Counted from the first letter of the stretch, positions 1 to 6,261 are shown. The stretch is DNA of 6,281 nt from Bacteroidales bacterium (GCA_031272415.1 JAISTU010000168.1:1-6281); one strand, 5' to 3'. The notes: a model not told the origin generated them from the sequence alone. Program-made: numbers and translations.

Positions 1-22
1 GATAAATACATAGCAATAAAAA

Positions 23-43
23 TTTGCGGAAATTTCCAGCAAA
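23..43. repeat. Small palindrome TTTGC-GGAAATTTCC-A-GCAAA
   Basis: The core GGAAATTTCC (28-37) is a perfect 10-bp palindrome, and the flanks TTTGC (23-27) and GCAAA (39-43) extend it with a single unpaired A at 38. It could be an operator-like site or part of a hairpin downstream of an unseen gene. No T-run follows immediately, so a terminator is not well supported. The function is unknown. Confidence 0.4.
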
Positions 44-133
44 AATCCATTCTCCTTTGCTAAAAAAAAGTTGAGGCTTAAGGGATTTTTTTGCATTTTG
101 GGATAAATTTGTTCTAAAATGGGATAAAAAAAT

Positions 134-166
134 AATTCTCAATTCTCCATTTTCAATTCTCAATTC
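134..166. repeat. Degenerate AATTCTC tandem repeat
   Basis: Units read AATTCTC (134-140), AATTCTC (141-147), a shortened variant ATTTTC (149-154), AATTCTC (155-161) and a partial AATTC (162-166). The repeat lies between genes. I recall similar CAATTCTCAATT-type strings scattered between genes in other Bacteroidota, but that is memory and was not checked. No function is evident from the sequence. Confidence 0.6.
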
Positions 167-227
167 AAAAAAACACAAAAAAATCTTATTCTCAAAAAGC
201 AATATATTTATTTGAAAATCAATCTAT

Positions 228-235
228 TACATTTG
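228..235 (+). promoter_or_regulatory. Candidate Bacteroidota -7 box for htrA
   Basis: TACATTTG fits the Bacteroidota -7 consensus TAnnTTTG exactly. The nearest upstream TTTG (211-214) leaves only 13 bases between the elements, while 19-21 is usual for the -33 box, so the -33 element is weak or absent. Initiation a few bases downstream would give a 5' leader of roughly 125-130 bases before the ATG at 370. In such AT-rich DNA this 8-mer can occur by chance. Confidence 0.4.
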
Positions 236-369
236 TAAAACTTTGTTGAAAAATAGTTTTTTTTAGAAATGGTGTAACATTTTTTTTAAAGTTACGTACA
301 ATAATTTGAAGAAAAAAACGATATTCTATTGGAAATTTTTTTTAAATTATAGAATTACAGAAAAAAATA

Positions 370-1755
370 ATGAACAGACATTTGTTTTTAATATTAGTAG
401 GTTGTATCTCGATGTTTAGTTGCGCCCAGACGCCGACTGAACAATCAACAGTTGTGGTATCTGGCAAACCGGTAGATTTTACTATTGCGGCGGCGAAAAC
501 CATCAATTCGGTTGTTCATATCCGGACAGAAATGTTGCAAAAAAGCACCGTTTGGGACTTGTTTTATTTAGACCCTTTTTTCGACTTTTTTCAAAAACAG
601 CCTTCCATGACTTATCAGTCGTATGGTTCGGGTGTTATTTTGTCAAAAGATGGCTACATAGTTACCAATAATCATGTGGTTGAAGGGGCTGTAAAAATTA
701 TTGTTACATTGAATGATAAGCGTGAATATGAGGCAGTTACGATAGGGACTGATGCTAAAAATGACCTTGCATTGCTCAAAATTGACGCCGATGATGATAT
801 TTTTCCCATTCAATACGGCAATTCGGACAATGTAAAAATTGGTGAATGGGTGCTCGCAGTAGGCAATCCTTACAATCTTACTTCGACTGTAACGGCAGGA
901 ATTGTAAGTGCTAAAGCCCGCAATTTGAATTTATTGGGTAATAATACGAGCATATCTACTTTTATTCAAACCGATGCGGCGGTCAATAGTGGCAATAGTG
1001 GCGGTGCGTTGGTGAACGTAAATGGTGAATTGATAGGAATAAATGCTGCAATTGCCTCAAATACAGGCTCTTATGCAGGATATTCATTCGCAATTCCTGT
1101 TAATATTGTTAAAAAAGTGGTTAGTGATTTGGAAAAATATGGACGCGTGCAACATGTGGATATGGGTGCTGTTTTTGAGGAAATTAGAGGTGAAAAAGCC
1201 AAAGAATTGCATCTCTCCAACGTAAAAGGTTTATTGGCGTCCAAAGTAGCAAGCAAAAAAGCAGCAGATTTAGCAGGTATTAAAAATGGTGATATTTTGC
1301 TCTCTATCAATGGAAAAGAGGTCAATTCGTCCTCTGAATTGAAAGAAATTTTAGAGCAACATTTGCCCGGAGATATAATAAATTGCAAAATTCTGCGTAA
1401 TAATAAAAACGAGAATATAAAACTGACTTTACAAAATATGTTGGGTACAACCAGCGTTATTAAAAAGGATGATAAAATAGCAGCCGCAAAATTGGGTGCA
1501 AAATTAGCCCCTATCAGCGAACAAATTAAGTCCCGTTTTCGCATTAGATACGGATTACAAGTTACTGATATTGAGGCGGGTGCACTTAAAACAGCAGGTG
1601 TCAAAGATAGTTTTGTTATCACTTCTGTCAATGGCATGTCTGTGGCAAGCGAAGATGATATTGAAAACATTCTTTTTAATGTAGAAGGAAATATTTTGAT
1701 AGAAGGTTTTTATCCGTCAAATGGATATATATATAAGTATAAAGTATTGATTTAG
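370..1755 (+). CDS. htrA: HtrA/DegQ-family periplasmic serine protease, putative lipoprotein
   Basis: This is a 461-residue envelope protease and chaperone of the HtrA (Deg) family, expected to degrade or refold misfolded exported proteins. The N-terminus has a short hydrophobic signal ending in MFSC-A-Q, with Cys18 the likely lipidated residue; LVGC at 9-12 is a less likely alternative because the hydrophobic stretch before it is very short. A trypsin-like domain covers about residues 38-255. The catalytic triad is complete: His102 in TNNHVVEG, Asp132 in KNDLALLKI and Ser210 in NSGNSGGALVN. A PDZ domain follows at about 258-356 (LAGIKNGDILLSINGK), and a weaker second PDZ-like region fills about 370-461, giving the usual DegQ layout. 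The ATG at 370 is preceded by an A-rich stretch with no Shine-Dalgarno. The sigma-factor gene begins 63 bases downstream with no obvious promoter between, so co-transcription is likely. The family call is firm; membrane anchoring is inferred. Confidence 0.95.
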   Translation: MNRHLFLILVGCISMFSCAQTPTEQSTVVVSGKPVDFTIAAAKTINSVVHIRTEMLQKSTVWDLFYLDPFFDFFQKQPSMTYQSYGSGVILSKDGYIVTNNHVVEGAVKIIVTLNDKREYEAVTIGTDAKNDLALLKIDADDDIFPIQYGNSDNVKIGEWVLAVGNPYNLTSTVTAGIVSAKARNLNLLGNNTSISTFIQTDAAVNSGNSGGALVNVNGELIGINAAIASNTGSYAGYSFAIPVNIVKKVVSDLEKYGRVQHVDMGAVFEEIRGEKAKELHLSNVKGLLASKVASKKAADLAGIKNGDILLSINGKEVNSSSELKEILEQHLPGDIINCKILRNNKNENIKLTLQNMLGTTSVIKKDDKIAAAKLGAKLAPISEQIKSRFRIRYGLQVTDIEAGALKTAGVKDSFVITSVNGMSVASEDDIENILFNVEGNILIEGFYPSNGYIYKYKVLI

Positions 1756-1818
1756 AGATTATTAGAAAATTAAAAAAGTAAAAGAAGTAAATAACATATT
1801 TAGAAGATAAGATAATTT

Positions 1819-2676
1819 ATGAGACAATTAAAGATTACACATTCTATTACCAATCGAGATAATACGTCGTTTGAAAAATATTTGCAAGATATAAGCAAAG
1901 AGCCTATGGTTTCGCCGGATGAGGAAGTTGAATTAGCCCAGCAAATCAGGTCAGGCGACAAGGAGGCTTTGGATAAATTGGTAAAAGCAAATTTGAGATT
2001 TGTAGTATCGGTAGCAAAACAATATCAAAATCAAGGATTAGGATTGCAAGACCTTATAAATGAGGGTAATTTAGGTTTAATAAAAGCGGCAAGAAGATTT
2101 GATGAGACACGCGGATTTAAGTTTATTTCTTATGCCGTGTGGTGGATAAGGCAGTCTATTTCGCACGCTATTGCAGACCAATCACGCATTGTTCGTTTGC
2201 CTGTCAATCAATTAGGGGCTGTCAATCGGATAAAAAAAGAAGTTTCACGTTTGGAACAAATTTATAATCGACTGCCTACTATTGATGAAATTTCAGAAGT
2301 AGTGGATTTGGCACCCGATAAAATCAATGAAATTCTCAAAATTTCGGCACGACATATTTCAATGGACGCTCCTATCAACACGGAGGATGACACTTGTTTT
2401 ATCGATACATTTGTAAGCGAAGAAAATGTTCGTACAGACTCTATTTTGATTAGAGAATCTTTGGAGCGTGAAATCAATGAAACTTTGGCTGTTTTGGACG
2501 ACAAAGAAAAAGAATTGGTGTGCATGTTTTTTGGTATCGGAAAGTCGCACGAATATACTCTGGACGAAATAGGTGAAAAATTTAACCTCTCAAGGGAAGG
2601 TGCTCGTTTAGCAAAAGAAAAAGCACTGAAAAAACTCAAAAAAAATTGCACAAAAGGCTTACAGGCTTATATATAG
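1819..2676 (+). CDS. rpoD: RNA polymerase sigma-70 factor, RpoD type, with altered region 4.2 helix
   Basis: At 285 residues this matches the short primary sigma factors of Bacteroidota, which lack region 1.1. The opening MRQLKITHSITNR is characteristic of that group. Region 1.2 covers about 16-50. Region 2 covers about 52-122, including NLRFVVSVAKQYQNQG, DLINEGNLGLIKA (core binding) and FISYAVWWIRQSI with ADQSRIVRLPVN (-7 box melting and recognition). Region 3 runs about 130-205 and region 4 about 215-275. Region 4.1 is ordinary (DDKEKELVCMFFGIG, YTLDEIGEKFNLS). The recognition helix is not: residues 258-268 read SREGARLAKEK where the family has a T/S-RERVRQIKEK-like sequence. The first R and E and the later R are kept, while R-V and Q-I are replaced by G-A and L-A. 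The reading frame is intact and the tail after the helix (KALKKLKKN) is normal, so this is substitution, not a frameshift. It could be the housekeeping factor or a diverged paralogue. Confidence 0.93.
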   Translation: MRQLKITHSITNRDNTSFEKYLQDISKEPMVSPDEEVELAQQIRSGDKEALDKLVKANLRFVVSVAKQYQNQGLGLQDLINEGNLGLIKAARRFDETRGFKFISYAVWWIRQSISHAIADQSRIVRLPVNQLGAVNRIKKEVSRLEQIYNRLPTIDEISEVVDLAPDKINEILKISARHISMDAPINTEDDTCFIDTFVSEENVRTDSILIRESLEREINETLAVLDDKEKELVCMFFGIGKSHEYTLDEIGEKFNLSREGARLAKEKALKKLKKNCTKGLQAYI

Positions 2677-2724
2677 TGCAAAATTTATATATTTTTTCCC
2701 TGTTTTTTAATATTTAATTTATTC

Positions 2725-3396
2725 ATGTATAAAACATTCGTTATCTTTTTTTTAATGGGTTTGGTACTTACCCCGCAAGCACAAAAATTGCGGGGTAGAG
2801 TACTGATAGATAAAGAAAAGAAAATATATTTAGATAAAACGGAAATTACTGTTAATCAATGGTTTGAATATTATACCGATATAAAATCCCGTTATTCGGA
2901 GCAGACTGCACAATACAGTTTATCTGTGCCTGATACAGCACTTTTTAGACAAATATATGGATTTTCTTTCTTTGGATATTTGGATTCAACCGAAATACCA
3001 ACTGTCAAAAAGGAGAGAAAAATTTTGCAAAAAAAGGTCGCCACTTTGCCCATGAGTTGCTTTACTCACCGACAAGCAATGGCATTCTGTCAATGGCTTA
3101 CTCAAAAGGTTAACAAAGAATTGAAATCGCAAAAAAAGACTTATCAACTCACTTTTTCTTTGCCGACCGTTGCGGATTATCAAAATGCGTTTTCAAGGGC
3201 TAAAATCACCCAAAATGTTCCGCTTTCTCCTTGTGTCAAAGGCAGTAAAATCATGGGATTAACGGACAATGTTTCTGAATATTCATCTGATTTTCAACAG
3301 ATTATATGCGGAGTAGAGAATAAAACCATCAAAACGACCTCATCTACCGCTCAGCCGATAGGATTTCGCTGTAAAATACAATTGACAGAAGAATAA
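2725..3396 (+). CDS. Secreted SUMF1/FGE-like domain protein, probably non-catalytic
   Basis: This 223-residue protein begins with a signal peptide (hydrophobic residues 5-17, likely cleaved near A19/Q20). The rest resembles the formylglycine-generating-enzyme (SUMF1) fold shared by the Bacteroidota gliding proteins GldJ and GldK. Visible landmarks are YLDKTEITVNQWFEYY (35-50), PMSCFTHRQAMAFCQWL (109-125), FSLPTVADYQNA (144-155), MGLTDNVSEYSSD (177-189; a decayed form of the usual GL-NVWEW-SD motif) and IGFRC at 212-216. The RGGSW segment that normally precedes the catalytic cysteines is absent, so formylglycine-forming activity is unlikely. It is far shorter than GldJ or GldK and has no lipobox, so neither name applies. 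It starts 48 bases after the sigma gene without a visible promoter and may share its transcript. The fold call is moderately sure; the function is unknown. Confidence 0.75.
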   Translation: MYKTFVIFFLMGLVLTPQAQKLRGRVLIDKEKKIYLDKTEITVNQWFEYYTDIKSRYSEQTAQYSLSVPDTALFRQIYGFSFFGYLDSTEIPTVKKERKILQKKVATLPMSCFTHRQAMAFCQWLTQKVNKELKSQKKTYQLTFSLPTVADYQNAFSRAKITQNVPLSPCVKGSKIMGLTDNVSEYSSDFQQIICGVENKTIKTTSSTAQPIGFRCKIQLTEE

Positions 3397-3412
3397 ATTT
3401 ATTTTTTCTGTC
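3384..3412. terminator. Possible bidirectional terminator hairpin overlapping a stop codon
   Basis: GACAGAAGAA (3384-3393) pairs with TTTTTCTGTC (3403-3412): ten pairs including one G-U, around a 9-base loop that contains the TAA stop of the SUMF1-like gene (3394-3396). The forward strand continues T-rich (TCTTCTTAAAT). It lies between two converging transcription units and could serve either, but the stem is poor in G+C and the T-tract is broken. The call rests on this fold and the position alone. Confidence 0.4.
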
Positions 3413-3447
3413 TTCTTAAATATATACGCAAATTCGCCTCAATATTC

Positions 3448-3497
3448 AAATAATCTTGCTAATCTTATAACTCTTATGAAAATCAAGGTTCAGACAA
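3448..3497 (-). repeat. Dispersed ~50-bp repeat, copy A (reverse orientation)
   Basis: Read on the reverse strand, this stretch starts TTGTCTGAACC and continues with TGATTTTCA, TTATA, GATTAGCA and GATTATTT. It matches 45 of 50 positions of the forward copy at 6132-6181, without gaps. It begins four bases beyond the TAA of gldG (3502-3504), so it would be transcribed as the start of the gldG 3' untranslated region. Similarity stops abruptly at both ends. I recall related GTCTGAACCATGATT strings between genes in other Bacteroidota, which suggests a genome-wide repeat family; this was not checked. Confidence 0.85.
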
Positions 3498-3501
3498 ATC
3501 C

Positions 3502-5271
3502 TTACTTTCTAACATATTTTAAATACCTGATAAAGAACAATATCAACGCCAAAATTATCACCAATGCTAATGGCAAAATCATATTGAGAACTTGCCATTG
3601 TGCTTTTTCTTTGATGATTTTTTTGGAGTCTAATAATCTCATTTTAAAGTCTTTAGAACGGACTTGCAAAATATTCTCATCATCACAAAGGTAATTTACG
3701 GCATTGAGTAAAAAGTTTTTATTACCAAAAAATTGTCCTGTGAAACGGTCAACACCCAAAGGATATACATAGCCGTCTGCTGCAATTTGATTTTTAATCA
3801 TATCTCCGTCCGCCACAAAAATCATTTTAGTAGGTTTGCTTTGCGGTATAAATTCCAATTTTGCCACATCTTTGCCTTCGATTGAGGAGAAAACGGAATG
3901 AAAAACACCCTCCACCAATACCGAAACGGGCAAATGCTTGCGGTTAAATTCGAGTAAATTGGCTCTTTTTTTGAGCGTTTGCAAACTGACGACTGCCGGT
4001 GCATTAACCATTTTTGTAGTTGTAGATGTGGTCAGCAGAATTGTTTTTGTCAGTCCGCCTTGCCTGCCCACGGTGTCAATAGAACTTACAAATTCTGTCC
4101 GTAAAGGATTTAAATTTTTTACTATCGGATGCTCCGACAAAGGCGTAATGATAGGAAAATAATACCATGGAATGAAAGTATATTGTGGCTGTCCTGCCAT
4201 TCGACCGGTTTCCACAGGAATGGGTAAAGCGTTCAAATCCAACAATAAATTAGTATTTAAACGAACTCCATATTGAAAAAACATATCTTCAATGTTCAAA
4301 TTTCTACCGATAAAAGGCATTTCAGGATAAAAATTCAGCGTATCCATTTCTGCCAAAACAGGGTCTATATACCACAAAACTCTCCCTCCACGCATGATAA
4401 ATTGGTCTAATAAAAATTTATCATAATTATCAAACGGCTCGGTAGGTTTGGCGACAATTAAGAGGTCATATTTATTGCTTTTTATTGTGTAATCGCCTGA
4501 TACAGAGTCTGTTAATTCAATTTCAAAAAGGTTGGTTAATTTATGATTGAGCAAAATGGAGTCCACCGAATAGAATTGAGCAATCGCCGTTCCTGCCCGC
4601 AAAATCTGCATGTTGGATAATTCACCATGCCCTTTTATAAAAGCCACTTTTGCCAATTGTTGATTGGTAATTCTTCTGACGGCATTACCAAGATTGTATT
4701 CCAATTTTTCGATAGAATATTTAATAATTTCGTTTTCGTCCGCGAGGGCGCCGTCGTCCGAATCAACCAAAGAGATAGGAATTTCTTTTTGTTGATAGGT
4801 CATCAATGCACCCGGAACAATATAGCGTGTATTAACACCGTCAGCCTCTTGTGTTTGTATAGCCTGCGGACGCAAGCCTTTTTTGTACAATTCGCCATAA
4901 ATGGCATCCATCTCTTGCGAAGAATGTCCCTCCGAAGGGTCAATAAATTCATACTCAATATTATCCGAATATGCCCGCATTTCATCTAAAAATTCACGCG
5001 TTTTTTGTGAAAGTTCCACAAAATTAGGAGGTAATGCCTTGCCGGACAAGTAAATACGGACATAAATTACATCTTTCAAATTAGAAAGCATTGTTTTGGT
5101 GGAAGTGGACAAAGTATAACGTTTCTCCGCCGTAAGGTCAAAACGATGATAAATAAATATTGAAACAATATTTATCCCTATAATAATGGCTAAAATAACA
5201 AACAGTTGAACAAAACTTTTGCTTTTTAATATACTTATATTCTTATCTTTTTTTGTAATTTTTTTATTCAT
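3502..5271 (-). CDS. gldG: GldG, auxiliary extracytoplasmic subunit of the Gld ABC transporter
   Basis: This 589-residue membrane-anchored protein is the partner of GldF. In Flavobacterium johnsoniae GldA, GldF and GldG form an ABC transporter needed for gliding; in non-gliding members of the phylum the role is unclear and the substrate is unknown. A transmembrane helix lies at about 20-41, followed by the family signature YHRFDLTAEKRYTLS (41-55). A large extracytoplasmic ABC-transporter auxiliary region (DUF4350/ABC_transp_aux-like) includes VAFIKGHGELS (209-219) and GGRVLWYIDPV (295-305). The late conserved block is MIFVADGDMIKN (483-494), PLGVDRFTGQFFGNKNFLLNAVNYL (504-528) and VRSKDFKMRLLD (537-548). 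A second helix at about 562-582 ends in basic residues. Length is normal for the family. The start lies 14 bases after the gldF stop with no Shine-Dalgarno, so the two are almost certainly co-transcribed. Gliding itself cannot be inferred. Confidence 0.95.
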   Translation of the reverse strand: MNKKITKKDKNISILKSKSFVQLFVILAIIIGINIVSIFIYHRFDLTAEKRYTLSTSTKTMLSNLKDVIYVRIYLSGKALPPNFVELSQKTREFLDEMRAYSDNIEYEFIDPSEGHSSQEMDAIYGELYKKGLRPQAIQTQEADGVNTRYIVPGALMTYQQKEIPISLVDSDDGALADENEIIKYSIEKLEYNLGNAVRRITNQQLAKVAFIKGHGELSNMQILRAGTAIAQFYSVDSILLNHKLTNLFEIELTDSVSGDYTIKSNKYDLLIVAKPTEPFDNYDKFLLDQFIMRGGRVLWYIDPVLAEMDTLNFYPEMPFIGRNLNIEDMFFQYGVRLNTNLLLDLNALPIPVETGRMAGQPQYTFIPWYYFPIITPLSEHPIVKNLNPLRTEFVSSIDTVGRQGGLTKTILLTTSTTTKMVNAPAVVSLQTLKKRANLLEFNRKHLPVSVLVEGVFHSVFSSIEGKDVAKLEFIPQSKPTKMIFVADGDMIKNQIAADGYVYPLGVDRFTGQFFGNKNFLLNAVNYLCDDENILQVRSKDFKMRLLDSKKIIKEKAQWQVLNMILPLALVIILALILFFIRYLKYVRK

Positions 5272-5285
5272 TTTTTGCGTTTTTT

Positions 5286-6014
5286 TTATTTACGTTTTGC
5301 TAAAATCCATTTTGAAAGTCCTAAAAATAAAGCAATTAGGCTCAAAAAATACAATATATCTCTTGTGTCAATGACACCTCTACTGATAGATGCGTAATGA
5401 TAATCTATTCCAAACCAACGAATTACTTGTCCAAATGAGCCAAAAATCGCAAATGAATAAATCAACTCAAATCCTAACCATAAAAATAAACAAATTAGTA
5501 AGGAAATTACAAATGCAACTATTTGACTATCAGTTAATAATGAGCAAAAAATACCAATTGCGGCAAAAGAGGCTCCCAAAAGCAACAATCCAATATAAGA
5601 GCCGTACAATGCCCCCAAATCCAAATTTCCTTTCGGCAAACCCAAAAAATAAACAGATAAACAATATACAAAAGTCGGCAAAAGTGCAATCACTATCAAT
5701 ACAATACTCGCTAAATACTTGGAAATGATAATTTTAAGGTCAGAAAGTGGCATGGTAAAGAGCAATTCAACCGTTCCTAAACGATTTTCTTCTGCAAAAG
5801 AACGCATAGTTACCGCCGGCACTAACAATAAAAACACCAACGGCGCCATCGCAAACAACCCGCTAAGGTCTGCAAAGCCCCGATTAAGAATATTTTGTGA
5901 GCCGTCAAACACCCACAAAAACAAGCCTGTCAATGAAATAAATACACCAATGACCAAATAACCTATCAACGAATTTAAAAAAACTTTTATCTCTTTAAGA
6001 AATAAACTGTACAT
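5286..6014 (-). CDS. gldF: GldF, ABC-2 type permease of the Gld transporter
   Basis: This 242-residue inner-membrane protein is the permease of the GldA-GldF-GldG transporter. The start MYSLFLKEIKVFLNSLIGYLV and the block FADLSGLFAMAPLVFLLLVP are typical of GldF. Six transmembrane helices can be read at about 12-35, 53-69, 98-124, 137-160, 164-188 and 217-238. The cytoplasmic loop MRSFAEENRLGTVELLF (70-86) is where ABC-2 permeases contact their ATPase. The C-terminal block HYASISRGVIDTRDILYFLS (206-225) is also characteristic. Length is normal and nothing is missing. It is the first gene of a two-gene reverse-strand operon with gldG and has a good -7 box about 45 bases upstream. The ATPase GldA must be encoded elsewhere, as it is in F. 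johnsoniae. Confidence 0.95.
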   Translation of the reverse strand: MYSLFLKEIKVFLNSLIGYLVIGVFISLTGLFLWVFDGSQNILNRGFADLSGLFAMAPLVFLLLVPAVTMRSFAEENRLGTVELLFTMPLSDLKIIISKYLASIVLIVIALLPTFVYCLSVYFLGLPKGNLDLGALYGSYIGLLLLGASFAAIGIFCSLLTDSQIVAFVISLLICLFLWLGFELIYSFAIFGSFGQVIRWFGIDYHYASISRGVIDTRDILYFLSLIALFLGLSKWILAKRK

Positions 6015-6057
6015 AATTTTATGTGTTATTTTTTACCTTTTTAATTATACAAAAATG

Positions 6058-6065
6058 CAAAGATA
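6058..6065 (-). promoter_or_regulatory. Bacteroidota -7 box of the gldFG operon
   Basis: On the reverse strand the sequence is TATCTTTG followed by CA, an exact match to TAnnTTTG. It lies 43 bases upstream of the gldF ATG, giving a predicted leader of about 35 bases. No clear TTTG is found 19-21 bases further upstream; only T-rich stretches (TTTTT at 6082-6086, reverse strand) could stand in for the -33 element. Position and exact match make this the best promoter in the window. Confidence 0.6.
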
Positions 6066-6104
6066 CACCTTTTCTTCAATTAAAAATTAAAAACCTTTTT
6101 TTTC

Positions 6105-6121
6105 AGAGTGTAGAGTGTAGA
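6105..6121. repeat. AGAGTGT short tandem repeat
   Basis: AGAGTGT is present twice in perfect tandem (6105-6111 and 6112-6118), followed by a partial AGA. It sits between the gldF promoter and repeat copy B. It has no evident function. Confidence 0.7.
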
Positions 6122-6131
6122 TTTTTTTGCA

Positions 6132-6181
6132 TTGTCTGAACCATGATTTTCACAAGATTTATATGATTAGCATGATTATTT
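6132..6181 (+). repeat. Dispersed ~50-bp repeat, copy B (forward orientation)
   Basis: It starts TTGTCTGAACC and ends GATTATTT, matching the reverse-strand copy at 3448-3497 at 45 of 50 positions with no gaps. The segment is itself built from recurring ATGATT-like words about 9-13 bases apart. It lies upstream of the gldF promoter, so it should not be part of the gldFG transcript. Together with copy A it brackets gldG and gldF, with both TTGTCTGAACC ends facing inward. Confidence 0.85.
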
Positions 6182-6187
6182 TATGAT

Positions 6188-6217
6188 TGTAAAGACGCGG
6201 CATGCCACGTCTCTACA
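6188..6217. repeat. 30-bp imperfect palindrome centred on GCATGC
   Basis: The sequence runs TGTAAAGACGCGG-CATGCC-ACGTCTCTACA in outline; 13 of 15 symmetric pairs match, with mismatches at 6192/6213 and 6198/6207. It is notably G+C-rich for this region. GTAGAGACG...CGTCTCTAC palindromes are, from memory, scattered between genes in Bacteroidota and some cyanobacteria, which suggests a REP- or MITE-like element. As RNA it would form a strong hairpin. Confidence 0.75.
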
Positions 6218-6225
6218 TTCGCCTC

Positions 6226-6261
6226 TGTTTGAACTTTGATTTGGAATGATTTGAATGATTA
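6226..6261 (+). repeat. Degenerate third copy of the dispersed repeat
   Basis: TGTTTGAACTTTGATTT parallels TGTCTGAACCATGATTT of copy B, and the ATGATTTGAATGATTA that follows parallels its next section once two one-base gaps are allowed. It is in the same orientation as copy B. The match fades after 6261 and the window ends at 6281, so its true extent is not seen. Confidence 0.5.

Larger units (their letters stand above)
1..369. other. Non-coding leader region upstream of htrA
   Basis: This 369-base stretch has no credible open reading frame on either strand. It is very AT-rich with long A and T runs. It holds an imperfect palindrome (23-43), two nearby occurrences of GGGATAAA (100-107 and 121-128), a degenerate AATTCTC tandem repeat (134-166) and a candidate -7 box (228-235). 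A second 8-mer of the form TAnnTTTG lies at 104-111 but has no upstream partner and is probably chance. I see no tRNA, rRNA or recognisable riboswitch. The end of an upstream gene, if any, lies outside the window. Confidence 0.7.

Noticed and set aside
104..111. TAAATTTG as a second promoter -7 box
   Set aside because: It fits TAnnTTTG, but no -33 element lies at a suitable distance and it is more than 250 bases from the nearest start. Such 8-mers are expected by chance here.
1071..1670. Long reverse-strand open frame of 199 codons inside htrA
   Set aside because: It lies wholly opposite a protease gene with an intact catalytic triad and PDZ domain, and its serine/leucine-rich translation resembles no family I know. 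It is an antisense shadow.
3432..3440. ATTCGCCTC shared with 6217-6225
   Set aside because: The nine-base match lies next to repeat copies A and C, but its orientation relative to them differs between the two places and it does not extend, so chance is the likeliest explanation.
3476..3694. Forward open frame of 72 codons between the converging genes
   Set aside because: It overlaps the repeat copy A and the 3' end of gldG antisense. Its translation mirrors the gldG C-terminal region and shows no family features.
4627..4989. Forward open frame of 120 codons opposite gldG
   Set aside because: It is entirely antisense to the well-supported gldG, with no promoter and no recognisable domain.
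5390..5961. Two forward open frames opposite gldF
   Set aside because: They lie opposite a complete six-helix permease gene; their lysine/asparagine-rich translations are what the antisense of a membrane protein in AT-rich DNA gives.
6132..6261. CRISPR array
   Set aside because: The copies are not evenly spaced, are too divergent, number only two here and have no cas genes nearby.
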